Made by a program: the position numbers and the translations under genes
Part shown: one piece after another, positions 44,314 through 53,118 of the stretch
How positions within the stretch are numbered: the first letter of the stretch is position 1
Layout of the letters: every line of letters begins with the position of its first letter
The notes under the pieces: generated by a model
The model's input: only the letters and a program-made list of their open reading frames with translations
The model's database searches: none
Told to the model about the DNA's origin: nothing
Source of the DNA: Hominimerdicola alba 8
Lineage (GTDB): Bacteria > Bacillota > Clostridia > Oscillospirales > Ruminococcaceae
Direction of reading: 5' to 3'
NCBI RefSeq assembly: GCF_000178155.2
Contig: NZ_ADKM02000050.1
Coordinates: forward strand, 55,014-119,013
Length of the DNA: 64,000 bases

Positions 44314-47300
44314 TTACTTCTCCTCAGTGTTGTACAGCTTAGCATATCTCAGCAGATAGTCATATCTATCCTTTGCATTCTGCTCAGCCTTAGAGAACAG
44401 CTTCTCAGCTCTCTCAGGATTCTGTCTAGCCAGAGCGTTGTAACGAACTTCGCCCATGATGAACTCTCTGTAATCAGCAGAAGGAGCCTTAGAATCCAGA
44501 ATGAATGGGTTCTTGCCCTCAGCCTTCAGACGAGGATCATATCTGTACAGATGCCAGTAACCTGCCTGAACAGCCTTCTTCTCCTCAGTCTGAGCCAGCT
44601 TCATGCCGCCCTTGATACCGTGGTTGATGCAAGGTGCATAACCGATGATGATGGAAGGACCGTGATAGCTCTCAGCCTCGCTGATAGCCTTCAGGCACTG
44701 GTTCATGTCTGCGCCCATTGCAACGTGTGCAACGTAAACGTAGCCATAGCTCATAGCTATACCAGCCAGATCCTTCTTCTTAACTTCCTTACCTGCTGCC
44801 GCGAACTGTGCGATAGCACCTGTAGGAGTAGACTTGGAGGACTGTCCGCCTGTGTTGGAGTAAACCTCGGTATCGAATACGAAGATGTTAACGTCCTCGC
44901 CCGATGCCAGTACGTGGTCAACGCCGGAGAAGCCTATATCATAAGCCCAGCCGTCGCCGCCGAATATCCACATGGACTTCTTAGCCAGATAATCTGCGTC
45001 CTTCAGGATCTCGTCAGCAGCTGCGCTCTTGGACTTCTTCAGAGCAGCGATCAGTTCAGCGGTAGCAGCCTTGTTAGCAGCACCGTCATCAACTGTGCTC
45101 AGGTAAGCCTCAGCAGCTTCCTTAACGCCTGCAGCCTTAGTAGTCTTGCTCAGTTCCAGAACCTTAGCGATAGTTCTGTTTCTGATGGTAGACTGTGCCA
45201 GGAACATACCGTAACCGTACTCAGCGTTATCCTCGAACAGGGAGTTAGCCCAAGCAGGACCCTTGCCTTCCTTGTTTACAGTGTAAGGAGTTGAAGGTGC
45301 GGAACCGCCCCAGATGGACGAGCAGCCTGTTGCGTTAGCAATGTACATTCTGTCACCGAACAGCTGAGTTATCAGCTTAGCATAAGGAGTTTCGCCGCAG
45401 CCTGCGCATGCGCCGGAGAATTCCAGCAGAGGCTGCTTGAACTGCGAGCCCTTAACTGTAGTTTCCTTGAACTTCTCGTGAACCTCAGGCTTGTCAGCCA
45501 GAGTCAGAGCGTAGTTGAATACCTCCTGCTCAGCCAGCTGGCTCTCCAGAGGCATCATGTTCAGAGCCTTGTTGCCCTTCTTGCCGGGGCATACGTTTAC
45601 GCATGAACCGCAGCCTGTGCAGTCCAGTGCAGACATAGTCATAACGAAGTTATAACCTGCCATGCCTGTTACAGGAACAGCCTTCTCCTTAGCAAGTGCA
45701 GGAGCCTTAGCCAGTTCATCATCAGTCATGATAACAGGTCTGATGACAGCGTGAGGACATACATAAGAGCAGAAGTTACACTGTATGCAGTTCTCACCGT
45801 TCCAAGCAGGAACATCTACTGCGATACCTCTCTTCTCGAATGCAGCAGAACCCTGAGGGAATACACCGTCAGCCATATCCTTGAATGTGGATACAGGCAG
45901 TGAGTTACCTTCCTGAGCGTTGCAAGGTATCTGGATATTGTTAACGAAGTCGCGCAGAGTCTTGTTCTTCTCCTGCTTCTCGGTAACCTTAGGCATACCC
46001 ATCTCGGTATCCTTAGCCTTCTTCCAGCTCTCAGGTACCTTTACCTCAACTACCTGCTGGTAGCCTGCGTCGATAGCATCGTGGTTCATCTTAACGATAG
46101 CTTCACCCTTCTTGGAGTAAGAAGCAGTAGCAGCGTCCTTCATGTACTTGATAGCGTCTTCCATAGGAATGATGCCGGACAGCTTGAAGAATGCAGACTG
46201 GAGCACAGTATTGATCCTGTTGCCCAGACCGATCTCCTTACCGATCTTTACGCCGTTGATGGTGTAGAACTTGATGTTGTTCTCAGCGATATATCTCTTT
46301 ACCTGACCCGGCAGATGCTTTTCGAGGTCAGCCTCGTCCCACTGGCAGTTCAGCAGGAATGTTCCGCCCGGCTTGATGTCGTTTACGATGTTGTACTTGT
46401 TGATGTACGACTCGTTGTGACATGCTACGAAGTCAGCCTGATTGATGAGGTAGGTGGACTTGATAGGAGTCTTACCAAATCTCAGGTGGGAAACGGTAAC
46501 ACCGCCCGACTTCTTGGAGTCATATGCGAAGTATGCCTGTGCGAACAGGTCGGTGTGGTCGCCTATTATCTTGATGGAGTTCTTGTTAGCACCAACAGTA
46601 CCGTCAGCGCCCAGACCCCAGAACTTACATGCAGTTGTGCCTGCGGGTGCAGAGTCCAGCTTGCCCTCGGTCTCCAGTGACAGGTTGGTAACATCATCAA
46701 CGATGCCCAGAGTGAAGCGAGGCTTGTAGTTCTCCTTCCAGCTTGCATTCCAGTAAACAGCCTTGATCTGGTCGGGAGTGGTATCCTTTGAACCCAGACC
46801 GTATCTGCCGCTTGCAACGGGGATATCGTGGAACTGAGTGCCCTTCAGTGCAGCAACAACGTCAAGATACAGAGGCTCGCCCAGAGAACCGGGTTCCTTT
46901 GTTCTGTCCAGAACAGTGATCTGCTCAGCAGTTGCAGGTATAGCAGCTACCAATCTGTCAGCTGCGAAAGGTCTGTACAGTCTTACCTTTACCAGACCCA
47001 GCTTTGTGCCCTCATTAGCGTTCAGGTAGTCGATGGTTTCTTCGATAGTATCGCAAACAGAACCCATAGCTACGATAACGTGAGTAGCATCTTCAGCGCC
47101 GTAGTAGTTGAACAGCTTGTAATCAGTGCCTATCTTGGCATTTACCTTGTTCATGTAGTCCTCAACGATGCCGGGAACTGCATCATAGTAAGGATTGCAT
47201 GCTTCTCTTGCCTGGAAGAAGATATCAGGGTTCTGAGCAGTACCCTTAAGTACAGGGTGCTCAGGATTCAGTGCGTTCTTTCTGAATTCCTCGATCTTCT

Positions 47301-47892
47301 CGAAGTTGGTCATCTCTCTTACATCTTCGATATCCCATGTTTCGATCTTCTGGATCTCGTGGGAAGTACGGAAACCGTCGAAGAAGTGCAGGAAAGGAAC
47401 TCTGCTCTCGATTGTGGACAGGTGAGCAACAGTGCCCAGATCCATAACTTCCTGTACATTGGAAGAGCACAGCATAGCGAAGCCTGTCTGACGACATGCG
47501 TAAATATCAGAGTGGTCGCCGAAGATGTTCAGTGCGTGCGAAGCTACGCATCTTGCAGAAACGTGGATAACGCAGGGCAGCAGCTCGCCGGCGATCTTGT
47601 ACATATTAGGGATCATCAGCAGCAGACCCTGAGAAGCGGTGTAGGTGGTGGTCAGCGCACCTGCACTCAGCGAACCGTGAACTGTACCGGAAGCACCTGC
47701 CTCCGACTGCATCTCAGCAACCTTTACAGGTGTGCCGAACAGGTTCTTCTGACCCTTAGCAGACCACTGGTCTGTGACCTCTGCCATAACAGAGGAAGGG
47801 GTGATTGGGTAGATAGCAGCGACTTCTGTGAAGGGATATGAAGCCCAAGCAGCAGCGTTGTTACCGTCCATGGTTTTCATTTTTCTTGCCAT
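44314..47892 (-). CDS. nifJ: Pyruvate:ferredoxin (flavodoxin) oxidoreductase
   Basis: 1192 residues, single-chain enzyme that converts pyruvate and CoA to acetyl-CoA, CO2 and reduced ferredoxin, the central step of clostridial fermentation. Order: pyruvate-binding N-domain (YPITPSSVMAE), CoA and linker domains, the ferredoxin-like insert with CIQCNFCSYVCP and CTGCGSCVNVCP, then the C-terminal TPP domain with CAGCGETPYAKL, ATGCSSIWGGSAP, GGDGWAYDIG and the TEVYSNTGGQ loop. Full length for the family. Own promoter and strong terminator imply a highly expressed single-gene unit. Confidence 0.97.
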   Translation of the reverse strand: MARKMKTMDGNNAAAWASYPFTEVAAIYPITPSSVMAEVTDQWSAKGQKNLFGTPVKVAEMQSEAGASGTVHGSLSAGALTTTYTASQGLLLMIPNMYKIAGELLPCVIHVSARCVASHALNIFGDHSDIYACRQTGFAMLCSSNVQEVMDLGTVAHLSTIESRVPFLHFFDGFRTSHEIQKIETWDIEDVREMTNFEKIEEFRKNALNPEHPVLKGTAQNPDIFFQAREACNPYYDAVPGIVEDYMNKVNAKIGTDYKLFNYYGAEDATHVIVAMGSVCDTIEETIDYLNANEGTKLGLVKVRLYRPFAADRLVAAIPATAEQITVLDRTKEPGSLGEPLYLDVVAALKGTQFHDIPVASGRYGLGSKDTTPDQIKAVYWNASWKENYKPRFTLGIVDDVTNLSLETEGKLDSAPAGTTACKFWGLGADGTVGANKNSIKIIGDHTDLFAQAYFAYDSKKSGGVTVSHLRFGKTPIKSTYLINQADFVACHNESYINKYNIVNDIKPGGTFLLNCQWDEADLEKHLPGQVKRYIAENNIKFYTINGVKIGKEIGLGNRINTVLQSAFFKLSGIIPMEDAIKYMKDAATASYSKKGEAIVKMNHDAIDAGYQQVVEVKVPESWKKAKDTEMGMPKVTEKQEKNKTLRDFVNNIQIPCNAQEGNSLPVSTFKDMADGVFPQGSAAFEKRGIAVDVPAWNGENCIQCNFCSYVCPHAVIRPVIMTDDELAKAPALAKEKAVPVTGMAGYNFVMTMSALDCTGCGSCVNVCPGKKGNKALNMMPLESQLAEQEVFNYALTLADKPEVHEKFKETTVKGSQFKQPLLEFSGACAGCGETPYAKLITQLFGDRMYIANATGCSSIWGGSAPSTPYTVNKEGKGPAWANSLFEDNAEYGYGMFLAQSTIRNRTIAKVLELSKTTKAAGVKEAAEAYLSTVDDGAANKAATAELIAALKKSKSAAADEILKDADYLAKKSMWIFGGDGWAYDIGFSGVDHVLASGEDVNIFVFDTEVYSNTGGQSSKSTPTGAIAQFAAAGKEVKKKDLAGIAMSYGYVYVAHVAMGADMNQCLKAISEAESYHGPSIIIGYAPCINHGIKGGMKLAQTEEKKAVQAGYWHLYRYDPRLKAEGKNPFILDSKAPSADYREFIMGEVRYNALARQNPERAEKLFSKAEQNAKDRYDYLLRYAKLYNTEEK

Positions 47893-48053
47893 TTAAACGA
47901 TCATCCTTTCTACGGGCGGTCAAGCCCGACATGATTTGAGAAACGAACTCTCAAAATTCGGCGGGAAAGTTAACAAAAAGAAACTTATGAACCACAAATT
48001 TCTTAGCCATATTTTAGCCATTTTTACCAAACAGTGCCCGCTTTAACTCTTAT

Positions 48054-48082
48054 AGTATACCACTTTTTTTTTAGTTTGTAAA
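48054..48082 (-). promoter_or_regulatory. Promoter of nifJ
   Basis: TTTACA (48077-48082) and TATACT (48054-48059) on the minus strand, spacer 17 nt, giving a leader of about 155 nt. Confidence 0.78.
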
Positions 48083-48145
48083 GAGTTTTTTCCGTTTTTT
48101 TTACCGTAAAGGGCACTTTTTTAGCATAAATTTTTGTGTAAAATA

Positions 48146-48161
48146 GTTAGTGTATACTAAC
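48146..48161. promoter_or_regulatory. Palindrome upstream of the nifJ promoter
   Basis: GTTAGT and ACTAAC arms flank GTAT. The site lies about 65 bp upstream of the nifJ -35, where an activator or redox regulator could bind. It does not match the Rex or Fur consensus as I know them. Confidence 0.35.
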
Positions 48162-48231
48162 CCAACATATCTATATATACTTCACAGCGCAATAAATGGT
48201 AAGAAAATATCCCCGCTCAACGAACGGGGAA

Positions 48232-48447
48232 CTATCTTCTTGGTTCAGGCACATCAGTCAGCCCGACAATATAATCAATGCTCACGCCATAGTACTTCGC
48301 CAGCGTTATGACACGATGGAGCGGTATCTCTCTTATACCTTTTTCATATTCGCTGTAAACCTGCTGGGTAGTCTGCAACATCTCAGCGACCTCACGCTGT
48401 TTCAGGTCATGGTCTTCTCTAAGGTCACGCAGTCTGCGGTAGTACAT
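48232..48447 (-). CDS. Small XRE-type transcriptional regulator
   Basis: 71 residues, almost entirely a helix-turn-helix domain (LRDLREDHDLKQREVAEMLQTTQQVYSEYEKG...HRVITLAKYYGVSIDYIVG). This is the compact Cro/CI-like form often seen as the regulator of a small accessory module. It is divergent from the AT-rich gene at 48586 and shares with it a promoter region containing an 11-bp inverted repeat. A -10 TATAAT lies at 48479-48484. It is likely to repress its neighbour and itself; that is inference. Confidence 0.82.
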   Translation of the reverse strand: MYYRRLRDLREDHDLKQREVAEMLQTTQQVYSEYEKGIREIPLHRVITLAKYYGVSIDYIVGLTDVPEPRR

Positions 48448-48504
48448 GGCGGCTGTCCTCTCTGTGCTTTTTGAAAATATTATAACACTTTTTCACAAAA
48501 ACAC

Positions 48505-48533
48505 TTGACTTTACATGATATTTCGTGTATAAT
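48505..48533 (+). promoter_or_regulatory. Promoter of the AT-rich membrane protein gene
   Basis: TTGACT (48505-48510) and TATAAT (48528-48533), 17-nt spacer, on the plus strand. Confidence 0.82.
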
Positions 48534-48555
48534 ATAGATACATTAAATATCATGT
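48513..48555. promoter_or_regulatory. Inverted-repeat operator flanking the -10 element
   Basis: ACATGATATTT (48513-48523) and its exact inverse AAATATCATGT (48545-48555) bracket the TATAAT at 48528-48533. This is an ideal repressor position, and the adjacent XRE protein is the obvious candidate. Confidence 0.6.
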
Positions 48556-48585
48556 GTTTCCCACCATTACTGGAGTGATCATTAT

Positions 48586-49140
48586 ATGGATATACTTTTA
48601 ATTGGATTATTGCCATTCTTTTTAATTGCAATTTACGTTATAATCTCAATCTCTATAGATATTGAAAAGAAAAAAGAGAATATCAAAACAACTCAAATTG
48701 CATTGAAGGAACAAGCGCAAATAGACTATTTTCAAACAACTAAATCAATAAGCAATCTATTTTGCATTGACGAAAAAAGAAAAAAATGGGCTATTCCCAA
48801 ACAACTTCCTGATAGCAACGTGACATTTGCTATAACCAAAAGTACAAAAATTTATGATTACTCTGATATAATTGATTATCAATTGATTGAGGAATGTGGC
48901 ACTACCACTTGTAATAACCCTTTATCTCCCGATGCAATAACCTTTAGCCCTACATGTCGTAAAATTCAAATTATTATTACTGTAAATGATGTAAGCAATC
49001 CGACCGTCTATATTGATGTTCTTTCATTATCATTTGAATGCAAGAAAGATAGTATTTTCTACTTAATCGCTCATAAAAATGCCTTAGATATTATCTCAAT
49101 ACTAAAAATAATAACAAACACTAAAAATGATAAATTCTAA
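48586..49140 (+). CDS. AT-rich single-TM protein of unknown function
   Basis: 184 residues. One TM near residues 4-24 is followed by a Lys-rich stretch, then a soluble domain with two cysteines in CGTTTCNN and further Cys at the C-terminal side. The coding bases are markedly more AT-rich and poly-A-rich than all neighbours, suggesting recent transfer. It is divergent from a small XRE repressor and ends at a terminator-like hairpin one base after its stop. No family was recognised. It might be the effector of a mobile regulator-effector pair, but no toxin motif was seen. Confidence 0.65.
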   Translation: MDILLIGLLPFFLIAIYVIISISIDIEKKKENIKTTQIALKEQAQIDYFQTTKSISNLFCIDEKRKKWAIPKQLPDSNVTFAITKSTKIYDYSDIIDYQLIEECGTTTCNNPLSPDAITFSPTCRKIQIIITVNDVSNPTVYIDVLSLSFECKKDSIFYLIAHKNALDIISILKIITNTKNDKF

Positions 49141-49171
49141 AAATATCCCCCCGCCGCCGCGAGGGGATATT
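49140..49171. terminator. Bidirectional terminator between the AT-rich gene and GH74
   Basis: AATATCCCC pairs with GGGGATATT. On the minus strand it is followed by TTTTTA, on the plus strand by TCTTAT. It serves the convergent genes ending at 49140 and 49214. Confidence 0.7.
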
Positions 49172-49185
49172 CTTATACCAAAAAA

Positions 49186-49213
49186 TTATGAATTCCGCAT
49201 TATGAATTATGAA
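49186..49213. repeat. ATTCATA heptamer tract, inverted copy
   Basis: ATTATGAATT units (the reverse complement of the ATTCATA tract) stand at the end of the GH74 gene, in two separated pieces around CCGC. Confidence 0.55.
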
Positions 49214-51508
49214 TCATCTTACATCTCCGCGGATTATGCCGCGTCCGTTGGTGCTTATGTACACCCTGCCGAAGTGCTTCGGGTCGCCTGAGATCACGCT
49301 GTTTACGTTGCCCCACTTGTGCGCATCGTCATTTATGCGCTTCCATGTTGCGCCCTTGTCCTGCGACATGTATACGCCGAAGCCTTTCTCGTCTGCCTGC
49401 CCCAGCATGTAGATGGTCATGTAGTCACCGTCTTTTTCAGCCTTGCCGAAACCTATCGCCTTGCAGTCCTGCAAGCCCTGCGACATGTTGCCAAGTTCGC
49501 CCGTTTCGGTGTCCAGCAGGAACAGTCCGCTTCCAATATTTATCCACAGGTCGCCCTCCACATCGGGACACGCCTGCATGTAGAAACTCGATACCAGCAG
49601 GGTAGTCAGCTTCTCCCACGACCTGCCCTTGTCACGGCTGATGAACACATCGCCGTCAAATGCCGCGTAGAATTTGTCGGGGTTGACCTTGTCGGTCTCT
49701 ATCTGCGCCGCTGACGGCACGCCCTCGCACATCGTCCAGCTTGCGCCGAAGTCATCGCTGATGAACACGCCTGCGCCCGCAACGCCTGCCGCATAGAGAA
49801 TGGTCTTGCCGTCCGCCGACAGCTTGACGCTCCCGCCGCCCGCTTTCTTCACACCCTCAGGCAGAGTTTCCACCTCTTCCCAAGTGTCAGCCGCATCGGT
49901 GGAATAGTATATAGTACCGCTTCCCTCATCTGTCGCACGTACAACTATATTATAGTCAAGCGCCGCACAGTCTATGTCGGTAGACTTGAAATCACCGAAA
50001 TGTTCTTTCGGCGCAATATTCGCGTCCTGATGCTTGAAACCGTATATATCGCCCATTATCGAATAGAGGTCGGGCGCGTTCTCATCATTCGGCATCGGTG
50101 AAACAAAGTCAAATATCGCCGTTTCCTCAATGCCCATAGCCCGCACTTCAATGTTGACAGGTTCGCTGTCCACCTTCGTCAGATTTGTCGTGCCGTAAAT
50201 AGTCGCGCCTGTGCCGTACATTATCTCGTCCGCATTGAAAGGGTTAATCGCCACGCCCGTCATCCACCAGCCCGGTTTCAGCTGATCCTGCCAGTCAAGC
50301 CATTCCGCCGATGAAATGTCCATCACGTAGTTGTCCACCCTGTTTTTATCCTCGTCACGGTACCATATGCTTCCCCAGCTTTCACCGCCGTCAAAGCTGA
50401 CGAACACATTGTCCACTATCGCCCACAGGTCAAGGGTGGTGCATACTATCATGTTCGGGTCGTTCGGGTTGACCGATATGCCGTTGTACCCGCAGGTCAG
50501 CCCCGTTTCGGGAGTTATCTCCTTCCACTCGCCCGTTGCGATGTTGTACTTCTGTATCGCACCGTCCATCGCACCGTTCGGTCCTATCTTCATCGACCAC
50601 GAAGTATACAGATACCCGTCAGCCGACACCTCGCCCTGACAGGGTTTCAGCTTTTGTTTGTCACCCTCAGCAGTTATCGCATCAGGATTTTCGATGTCAG
50701 TCCATGTCTGCCCGCCATCGTCTGAACGATAGATGTAGTTTCCGTTTGTCGCCGCCGCGCCCACAAATATAGTCTGCGTAGCCTTGCCCGCTTCTCCGCT
50801 CGATTTGTCAAACGCCACAAAAGTAAGCCCCTGACTGTATCCGTCCTCAGAATAGCCGCCTTTGGTCGGGAAACTTTCCACCTGCGCCCATGTCCTGCCA
50901 TAGTCCTCAGACTTCCATAACCCGTCAGCGCGCGAGCCGAAATATAATATCGAATTGTCGTTGGGGTCTACCTGTAACCTTTCGCCCGCACCTCTGCCGA
51001 CTTCGTTGCCGCCGCACCCGAAAGGAAGTTCAAAAATGCCCCAGTTCTCGCCGTAGTCCTCTGAATAGAATATAGCACCGGGCGAATTTGAATAAGTGCC
51101 TGCCGCCAGATAAACGCGGTTAGGCTCGACAGGGTCGGTGGCTATGCTTTCGATGCCCATGTAGTTCCAGTCATCACCGCCGATAAAATCAGTGATGCAC
51201 TCCCACCTGTTGTTCTCCTTGTTCAGTTTGTATGCGCCGCCGATGTCGGTGCGGCAGTATACAAGACCCTCTTCTGTGGGATTGTAGATAATATTCGGCA
51301 CAAAGCCGCCCCCCACTATCTCCACATTCGACCATTCCCAGCCTGTATCGACAGGCTGAGCGTTGTAGAACTCTGTTTTATCAGCCATAACATTCTCCCC
51401 CGCCTTGCTGTCAGCGGAATTTTCCTTGCTTTTATCGGCACAGCCCGCCATAATTCCCATACAGAAGACAGCCGCGCAGACAAACGCCGTGACCTTTTTA
51501 CCTCTCAT
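49214..51508 (-). CDS. Lipid-anchored GH74 xyloglucanase-like protein
   Basis: 764 residues. Signal peptide with lipobox MAGC (Cys23), short linker, then two seven-bladed propellers built from BNR/sortilin-like repeats (SDDGGQTWTDIE, SKDKGATW-type turns). The N-terminal propeller opens WSNVEIVGGGFVPNIIYNPTEEGLVYCRTDIGGAY split over two motifs, which is the GH74 hallmark; Asp88 in RTDIGGAY is at the place of a catalytic Asp. FGSRADGLWKSEDYGRTW also matches. It would cut xyloglucan backbones at the cell surface. There is no CBM or dockerin. The promoter is upstream and a heptamer repeat lies beyond it. The second catalytic Asp was not assigned. Confidence 0.88.
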   Translation of the reverse strand: MRGKKVTAFVCAAVFCMGIMAGCADKSKENSADSKAGENVMADKTEFYNAQPVDTGWEWSNVEIVGGGFVPNIIYNPTEEGLVYCRTDIGGAYKLNKENNRWECITDFIGGDDWNYMGIESIATDPVEPNRVYLAAGTYSNSPGAIFYSEDYGENWGIFELPFGCGGNEVGRGAGERLQVDPNDNSILYFGSRADGLWKSEDYGRTWAQVESFPTKGGYSEDGYSQGLTFVAFDKSSGEAGKATQTIFVGAAATNGNYIYRSDDGGQTWTDIENPDAITAEGDKQKLKPCQGEVSADGYLYTSWSMKIGPNGAMDGAIQKYNIATGEWKEITPETGLTCGYNGISVNPNDPNMIVCTTLDLWAIVDNVFVSFDGGESWGSIWYRDEDKNRVDNYVMDISSAEWLDWQDQLKPGWWMTGVAINPFNADEIMYGTGATIYGTTNLTKVDSEPVNIEVRAMGIEETAIFDFVSPMPNDENAPDLYSIMGDIYGFKHQDANIAPKEHFGDFKSTDIDCAALDYNIVVRATDEGSGTIYYSTDAADTWEEVETLPEGVKKAGGGSVKLSADGKTILYAAGVAGAGVFISDDFGASWTMCEGVPSAAQIETDKVNPDKFYAAFDGDVFISRDKGRSWEKLTTLLVSSFYMQACPDVEGDLWINIGSGLFLLDTETGELGNMSQGLQDCKAIGFGKAEKDGDYMTIYMLGQADEKGFGVYMSQDKGATWKRINDDAHKWGNVNSVISGDPKHFGRVYISTNGRGIIRGDVR

Positions 51509-51550
51509 TGAATTACCTCACTTTCACCGAAATACAGTAAACATCACACA

Positions 51551-51579
51551 CATTATACAATATTTTCCGTATCAAGTCA
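51551..51579 (-). promoter_or_regulatory. Promoter of the GH74 gene
   Basis: TTGACT (about 51574-51579) and TATAAT (51551-51556) on the minus strand, 17-nt spacer. The upstream side runs straight into the heptamer repeat. Confidence 0.8.
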
Positions 51580-51630
51580 ATAATTCATAATTCACAATTC
51601 ATAATTCATAATTCATAATTATTGGCATGA
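51580..51630. repeat. ATTCATA heptamer tract, copy 2
   Basis: Tandem ATTCATA units with one variant end in ATTATTGGCATGA, matching the end of the tract at 26557-26597 apart from one base. Confidence 0.75.
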
Positions 51631-51774
51631 CCGAAAGCAAGCCGTTTTAGCAAACCATGCCGCCCAGCAAAGCCACGATAGAACCACAAAGCAGTGAGCG
51701 AGAAAAAGCGCGCGGTATCAGCGCGACAGCTTTGCCGGCGTTAAACAGCGATAGCGTCTTCGGCGGTCTTCCAT
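51631..51774. other. Non-coding spacer with degenerate remnants
   Basis: No supportable gene. It shares AGCGCGCGGT and a similar order of short motifs with the spacer at 26600-26760, so the two spacers seem to derive from a common dispersed sequence. Confidence 0.4.
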
Positions 51775-52134
51775 CACTCCAAAGGATAAGCCTGTAAATA
51801 GTGTAGGGCGGGGGCTTGCTCCCGCCGTTCGTCCCGCACGCAAAAAGATAAAACCACCAAACCCTCGCCCGCAAGCCAACCAAAAAAGCCAAGCATACCG
51901 ATGACTGATAAGTTTGGGGCAAGCCCCACCCTACTGCCATTCGTTCTTCGCTCCAAAGGATAAGCCTGTCAATAGTGTAGGGCGGGGGCTTGCTCCCGCC
52001 GTTCGTCCCGCACGCAAAAAGATGAAACCACTAAACCCTCGCCCGCAAGCCAACCAGAAACACCAAGCATACCGATGACTGATAAGGTGGGGGCAAGCCC
52101 CACCCTCCCGCAGTTCGTTCTTCGCTCCAAAGGA
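51775..52134. repeat. Two tandem units of about 175 bp with REP-like palindromes
   Basis: CTCCAAAGGATAA recurs at 51775, 51951 and 52125. The two intervals (176 and 174 bp) are nearly identical. Each unit contains GGCGGGGGCTTGCTCCCGCC and a second palindrome GGGGCAAGCCCC. Open frames here are by-products of the GC-rich repeats and have no ribosome-binding sites. Confidence 0.8.
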
Positions 52135-52228
52135 TAAAACCACCATCAGCAGTCGCCCCCACAAAAAAAAGAAAGCCCCGCACCGAACAGCTAAACGCCG
52201 CTCCATGCAGTTGCTTTCTTGATACATA

Positions 52229-53038
52229 TCACATCTTGTGACCGCAGTTGGAACAGAACAACTCGTCTGCCCCTACCAGTTCGCCGCACTGTGGGCAAAG
52301 GTTCACAGTCGCTTTCTTTGCAGACTTGTCCTGCGAAACACCGCCAACAGACTCACCCGCCATCTCGGAAACGACCGCCTCCTCAGCAGTGCCGCTGTAG
52401 GTCGCAGGCTTCGTTTCGCCTGTAAGACCCTGTACTTCCTGCGTGCCGCCGCCGAAACCTCTTGCGTCACCCTCTTCACCTTTTGCAGACTTTTCTGATT
52501 TTTTGTCCGCTCTCGGCACCTCAGCCATAAAGTCCTCGCCGCTTACCTTTATCACCACTGCCAGACCCGCCAGCAGTATGAACAGCCCCGCCAGCACAGG
52601 CAGACCGCCCTTAGCTAACTCTACACCGCCGCGAAATTTGTCGCTGTCATAATCAGTCTTGAAATAGTCGCTGATAAGCGAACCTTCCAGCTTTTCCCAT
52701 ACAGCCAGTGCAGGCTCTATGCTCAGGCAAAGCCCCATCAATATGCCTGTCCACCCGAACTCGCGCCCCATCTTTTTGCCCTTAGCGGCAGACAGCGCCC
52801 AGATGAACATTATCAGCGCAAATACAGCCATCACAAATGCGGCTCTGTAATTTTCGATGTACTTCATCACATCAAAAGACATGTCGTATACCTGCTTTTT
52901 GTAAAACTGCGTGTACACCGCCCCCGCGATGTAGTCCCCCGCAGATGCGCACAGCGCAAATACCGCCGCAAGACCCGTCAGCACACAGACCCCGCCGCCG
53001 CTGTTGGTCAGTTTTTTTCTGTATATCTTCTTAGCCAT
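52229..53038 (-). CDS. Membrane protein with C-terminal zinc ribbon
   Basis: 269 residues. Hydrophobic segments lie near 17-40, 65-85, 92-112 and 145-165. They are followed by a long Gly/Glu/Lys-rich disordered linker and a C-terminal zinc ribbon (CPQCGELVGADELFCSNCG). Zinc-ribbon membrane proteins of this shape are frequent in Clostridia and uncharacterised. Its promoter's -35 lies inside the end of the yfhO-like gene. It may interact with partners in the cytoplasm through the ribbon. Function unknown. Confidence 0.7.
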   Translation of the reverse strand: MAKKIYRKKLTNSGGGVCVLTGLAAVFALCASAGDYIAGAVYTQFYKKQVYDMSFDVMKYIENYRAAFVMAVFALIMFIWALSAAKGKKMGREFGWTGILMGLCLSIEPALAVWEKLEGSLISDYFKTDYDSDKFRGGVELAKGGLPVLAGLFILLAGLAVVIKVSGEDFMAEVPRADKKSEKSAKGEEGDARGFGGGTQEVQGLTGETKPATYSGTAEEAVVSEMAGESVGGVSQDKSAKKATVNLCPQCGELVGADELFCSNCGHKM

Positions 53039-53089
53039 TCTCAGTTCCCCTTTGTGGTTTATTTCCAGTTATCTCCATCATATATCTAT

Positions 53090-53118
53090 ATGATACCCGG
53101 TTCACTCTTTTTTGTCAA
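53090..53118 (-). promoter_or_regulatory. Promoter of the zinc-ribbon protein, overlapping the YfhO-like gene end
   Basis: TTGACA (53113-53118) and TATCAT (53090-53095) on the minus strand, spacer 17 nt. The -35 is within the last codons of the gene ending at 53102. Confidence 0.7.

Noticed and set aside
51647..52227. Minus-strand frames of 60-98 codons in the tandem-repeat spacer
   Set aside because: They repeat each other because the DNA repeats, have no ribosome-binding sites and are rich in residues forced by GC palindromes.
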